From a bacterium (GTDB taxonomy: Bacteria; Elusimicrobiota; Elusimicrobia; Elusimicrobiales; UBA9959), in NCBI GenBank assembly GCA_021845705.1, contig JAJZVJ010000009.1:1-19230 (forward strand): a DNA stretch of 19,230 nt, written 5' to 3'. Positions 16,506 through 19,230 of this stretch are shown here, piece by piece. The notes beneath the pieces are model-generated. The model searched no databases. It saw nothing but the letters and a program-made list of their open reading frames with translations, and was not told the DNA's origin. Position numbers and translations under genes: made by a program. Numbering within the stretch: position 1 is the first letter of the stretch; each line of letters starts with the position of its first letter.

Positions 16506-17812
16506 GCCGCGGCGTCAGGCAGCCAGGGGTCGTTCCCGAAGTAGGAGCCTGCGGCGGCTTTTGCGAGCAGGCGGCTGCCGCCGAGGCACTTGAGCAGCCA
16601 CCGGCACTTCCTGCAGCCGGGGGCCAGCCAGCCGAAAGCCCTCAGTTCCTTCATATAGGCGGCTTCCAGGGCTTCCGTGATCCCGGTCCCCAGGTTCTCC
16701 TCTATATAATAGCTCGGCTTGAAAAATCCGCGCGGATCTGCGACCAGCCTTGTGTGCCCGTCGTCGAACCCGGCGCCGAGCAAATTCTTCCTTTCATGGG
16801 ACGGGACAAGGCAGAGCGGCACCGGGTTCGCTATCAGCACGCGCGGGCCGGAGCCCGGAAGGCCGTTTATCATTGAGGAGAGCCGCTTTATGTGCGCCGG
16901 GGATACGGCCCCGGAGCGCGGGCCGGCCCCGCCGCGCATGGGCCGGTATATCTCCCAGACGTCCGCGCCCAGCTCCGAGGCGAGCGCGTAAAAGGCCTTG
17001 AAATTTTTTATAAGCACGGCGGAGGCCACGGTCCCGAGCCTGAAGACCGGCACGCTCCGGCGCAGGGCGCGCATATTGGAGAGTTTCAGCCCGAACAGGC
17101 CTTTCCTCCCTGTCGCCGCGGCGTCGGAAGCGGCGTCGTGGCCCTGGAGCGAAACCAGCACATTATCAATGAACGGGGCGGCCGCAGCAAGGTCGGAGCC
17201 GGCGGTGGCGTTGGTGTTGACCAGGGTGTAGAAACCTTTCTTCCTGGCCGATTTAAGCAGGGGAAGAAGGTTAGGGCTGAGAAAAGGTTCTCCGCCGGTA
17301 AACCGGGCGTTCTTTATGCCGAGGGCCGCCGCCTCTTTCAGCGTCGCCTCGAGCTTCTTCGCCGGAAGTTCTTCCTCCGTTCTTGAGGTGGCGCAGACGG
17401 CGCAGGCCAGGTTGCAGCGCTTGGTCAGCTCGAAAACCAGCTCCCCGGGGACGGGAAGGACGGGGCGCAGTTCACCCCGCAGCTTTCCGGAAAAAACGCT
17501 TCCGGCCTCTACGCCCGGGCACAGCGCTTTCAGGGAGCAGCCGCGGCACTGGCCGACGCGCTTATATGAGCGGCCGGGCAGGGCCCGGTAAAGGATATGG
17601 TCCCGGGCATCCGGCATGAAGCAGAACGGCATGCCTTTTATGAAGACGGAGAAATGGCGCTCAAGTCCGTTAAGGGCGCCGTAAAAAAGTTCCCGGGCCT
17701 CCGGCGCCCTGCTCCCGTCCCGCAGGGAAAGCAGAACTTCGGCGTCTTCCGGAACTATCCTGAATGACGCCCCTAACTCGCTGAAACGCTTTTTAAGCGC
17801 GCCTTTATCCAT
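16481..17812 (-). CDS. Radical SAM/SPASM-type enzyme with an extra N-terminal cysteine module
   Basis: The 443-residue protein has a radical SAM core with CX3CX2C at C133, C137, C140 (RCNLACAVC) and TGGEP at 172-176, and a C-terminal SPASM-like set C400, C403, C409 (CRKCRWLLKCLGG) with C334 upstream. Ahead of the core lies an unusual module: C64 in GMPFCFMP, then C89, C92, C98 in CRGCSLKALCPGV. This pattern normally occurs after the core in such enzymes; the neighbouring gene has it there as CAACLFRDKCPGV. It could therefore bind two auxiliary clusters on either side of the SAM cluster. It lacks the sequence marks I associate with HxsC. It overlaps the upstream radical SAM gene by eight bases, so translation is coupled, and it converges on hxsA. 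A role in maturing that peptide is inference from position. Confidence 0.75.
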   Translation of the reverse strand: MDKGALKKRFSELGASFRIVPEDAEVLLSLRDGSRAPEARELFYGALNGLERHFSVFIKGMPFCFMPDARDHILYRALPGRSYKRVGQCRGCSLKALCPGVEAGSVFSGKLRGELRPVLPVPGELVFELTKRCNLACAVCATSRTEEELPAKKLEATLKEAAALGIKNARFTGGEPFLSPNLLPLLKSARKKGFYTLVNTNATAGSDLAAAAPFIDNVLVSLQGHDAASDAAATGRKGLFGLKLSNMRALRRSVPVFRLGTVASAVLIKNFKAFYALASELGADVWEIYRPMRGGAGPRSGAVSPAHIKRLSSMINGLPGSGPRVLIANPVPLCLVPSHERKNLLGAGFDDGHTRLVADPRGFFKPSYYIEENLGTGITEALEAAYMKELRAFGWLAPGCRKCRWLLKCLGGSRLLAKAAAGSYFGNDPWLPDAAAKRNRAPR

Positions 17813-18959
17813 GTTTGAGCCGCCAGAAATATTTTCCGCCTTTCAAAGATCTGCCGATGAGTCCCTTTTTCACGAGGAGGCCGGCGGCCGAGAGGATATT
17901 GGCGTTATCCCGGCAGTTCCGGCAGAGCGGCAGGTCTTCGGCCGCGGCGAGCACAGCGCCGGTGGAAACGGTTTTTCCCGCCCGCAGTATCTCCAGAAAA
18001 CATTTTTCAGCGACGCTCAGGTAGCCCGGTACCGGCCTGAGCCTCTTCAGGACGGGAGGGCTGGTCAGCGCGCGGAAACCTTCCCAGCCGAAAAGTTCCA
18101 GGTAGCGCCGGTCCACCCCGGGGCATTTGTCCCGGAACAGGCAGGCAGCGCAGACCGGGCCCCGCTCCCTGAGTCCCGCGGTTTCCTTGTCCAGGTCCCA
18201 GCTTGAGCCGAGCGGGGAGGCTACCATTGTATTGAATTTGTATGACCCTGCCGCGCTTTGCTCGTGGCCGGGCAGCATACAGGGGGGCATGTTCAGCGCC
18301 TTGACGCTCCTTCCCAGGCCGGCCGCGGCCGCAAGGTCCAGCGCGCCGGCCACGGAGGCCGAGGCCTTTGGCATGCTGACGCCCAGTGTTTTAAAGTTCT
18401 TCAGCATGTTCCCCACATACAAGGGGTAGATCAGCACGAAATCCGCCACGCCCCGGTCCATGAAAAACTTTACCGCTTTCTTCAGGCCCCGGTAATTGCT
18501 CTTTGTCACCAGGAGGTTCACGCCGACGGCGAGTTTCAGGGAAAGCATATTATCCAGCCCGCGCAGGCTTTTTTTAAAAGAGCCGGGGACGCCCGTAAGG
18601 CGGTCATGGACGGCCGGCCCGGCCCCCAGGAAAGTGAATTTACAGACGGTCAGGCCGGCTGCGGCCAGTTCCCGGCACAGTGAGAGGTCCGAAAGTTTCA
18701 TGCCGTTGGTCTGCAGCCGGACGGACTTGAACCCGGCGCGCCTCGCGGCCGCGGCCAGGTGAGGGAGGTCCCTGCGCAGGAGGGCCTCCCCTCCGGAAAA
18801 ACCTAGGCGTCCATAGCCGAGTTCGGCCGCCTTGTGGATATGGCGCAGAGCGTCGCCGATACCGCTTCTGACCGCCGGATCGAAATCCCCCTGCGAGCAG
18901 AACCGGCAGGCCAGGTCGCAGTTGTGGTTCAGGATGATCTCGTAGCAGTCTCTGGGCAT
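17805..18959 (-). CDS. Radical SAM enzyme with auxiliary cysteine cluster and C-terminal winged-helix-like domain
   Basis: The 384-residue protein begins almost directly with its radical SAM motif: C14, C18, C21 (NCDLACRFC), then FSGGEAL (GGEA 56-59). The auxiliary region has C227 in NMPPCMLPG and C270, C273, C279 in CAACLFRDKCPGV, which could hold a second iron-sulfur cluster. Residues 310-384 look like a compact helical/winged-helix domain (SVAEKCFLEILRAGKTVSTG, then LLVKKGLIGRSLKGGKYFWR), with an extra CRNC at 346-349. Such a C-terminal domain could recognise peptide, nucleic acid or a partner. The start has no strong Shine-Dalgarno. The stop overlaps the next gene's start within ATGGATAA, making a tight two-enzyme operon. 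It is not HxsC-like in its cysteine-motif context. It probably works with the 443-residue partner in modifying a peptide. Confidence 0.75.
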   Translation of the reverse strand: MPRDCYEIILNHNCDLACRFCSQGDFDPAVRSGIGDALRHIHKAAELGYGRLGFSGGEALLRRDLPHLAAAARRAGFKSVRLQTNGMKLSDLSLCRELAAAGLTVCKFTFLGAGPAVHDRLTGVPGSFKKSLRGLDNMLSLKLAVGVNLLVTKSNYRGLKKAVKFFMDRGVADFVLIYPLYVGNMLKNFKTLGVSMPKASASVAGALDLAAAAGLGRSVKALNMPPCMLPGHEQSAAGSYKFNTMVASPLGSSWDLDKETAGLRERGPVCAACLFRDKCPGVDRRYLELFGWEGFRALTSPPVLKRLRPVPGYLSVAEKCFLEILRAGKTVSTGAVLAAAEDLPLCRNCRDNANILSAAGLLVKKGLIGRSLKGGKYFWRLKHG

Positions 18960-19043
18960 AGTATTCAGGCGCTTCCCGGCCGGGCGTTTTCCGGCGCGGC
19001 CGCGGCCTGTTCGGGCGTGCGGCGCCGGGACGCGGAGCCTGGC

Positions 19044-19090
19044 GGGGATTCGACAATATTATATAATTAAAAAATATCGAAACACGTGAA
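19044..19090. promoter_or_regulatory. AT-rich divergent promoter region
   Basis: An abrupt AT-rich tract separates the minus-strand radical SAM operon from the plus-strand gene starting at 19171. It contains TATAAT on the plus strand (19062-19067) and on the minus strand (19058-19063). No convincing -35 element accompanies either, so only the general location is supported. Confidence 0.3.
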
Positions 19091-19170
19091 AGGGCTGCTT
19101 TCTTCCGGGCGGCCCCGGCCCTGTTTGCCGGATATTCCCAACCGATCAGCGAAAAAGAGGCGACACAACT

Positions 19171-19230
19171 ATGCTGGTAAAAAGATCAGGCTCCGACAGG
19201 TTTTTTGCTTTGTTCCCGTTGGAGATCGGA
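19171..19230 (+). CDS. Start of an unidentified gene, truncated by the window end
   Basis: An ATG at 19171 follows AAAGAGG (19154-19160) at ten bases, and the frame stays open to the end of the window for 20 codons (MLVKRSGSDRFFALFPLEIG). The fragment is too short to assign. It is divergent from the two radical SAM genes and could be a further member of the peptide-modification island or an unrelated gene. Confidence 0.5.
   Translation, partial: MLVKRSGSDRFFALFPLEIG

Noticed and set aside
17805..18959. Assignment of this radical SAM gene as HxsC
   Set aside because: Its CX3CX2C context, PPC segment and CAACLFRDKCPGV tail with a further C-terminal domain do not match what I recall of HxsC. 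An HMM search would settle it.

Overview
The window is GC-rich (roughly 60 % by eye), densely coded DNA from a bacterium with a Gram-negative style of envelope: a signal peptide, a membrane-anchored c-type cytochrome and multi-pass membrane proteins are all present. Its metabolism is mixed. It pairs a ferredoxin-dependent 2-oxoacid oxidoreductase (korAB) with an AcnA-type aconitase, an aspartase/fumarase-family lyase and a c-type cytochrome. With the YgeW/YgeY pair and a His-Xaa-Ser peptide system, this suggests a deep-branching phylum such as Elusimicrobiota. That placement is an inference from gene content, since no rRNA gene or universal marker is present.

Layout. (1) 1-1634: a membrane protein that looks like the C-terminal half of a GT39/PMT-type glycosyltransferase joined to a soluble TPR-like tail. 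(2) 1684-2932: ygeY, an M20 metallohydrolase, ended by a 24-bp-stem terminator. (3) 2933-3615: about 680 bases without a convincing gene but rich in dyads. (4) 3616-4278: a secreted Pro-rich repeat protein. (5) 4336-4494: a 159-bp MITE-like element with perfect 18-bp terminal inverted repeats and a short flanking direct repeat. (6) 4528-5091: a membrane-anchored cytochrome c on the minus strand, divergent from the next block. (7) 5347-13420: acnA, korA, korB, aspA-like and ygeW, a central carbon and nitrogen block. Aconitase leads to 2-oxoglutarate, KorAB interconverts it with succinyl-CoA, and the lyase links aspartate to fumarate plus ammonia. YgeW is a carbamoyltransferase homologue and ygeW has its own promoter candidate. 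(8) 13500-18959: a peptide-modification island.

The island is the most interesting part. It holds HxsB, the radical SAM/SPASM maturase of the His-Xaa-Ser system. Next comes a separately promoted two-gene operon encoding a 12-cysteine membrane-anchored protein and a 102-residue HxsA-type precursor. The precursor ends in 14 uninterrupted His-Xaa-Ser triplets, mostly His-Gly-Ser. Two translationally coupled radical SAM genes converge on the precursor gene from the other side. Neither resembles canonical HxsC, and no HxsD was recognised. So three radical SAM enzymes surround one repetitive precursor, plausibly a non-canonical His-Xaa-Ser RiPP-like system. A final gene begins at 19171 and runs off the window.
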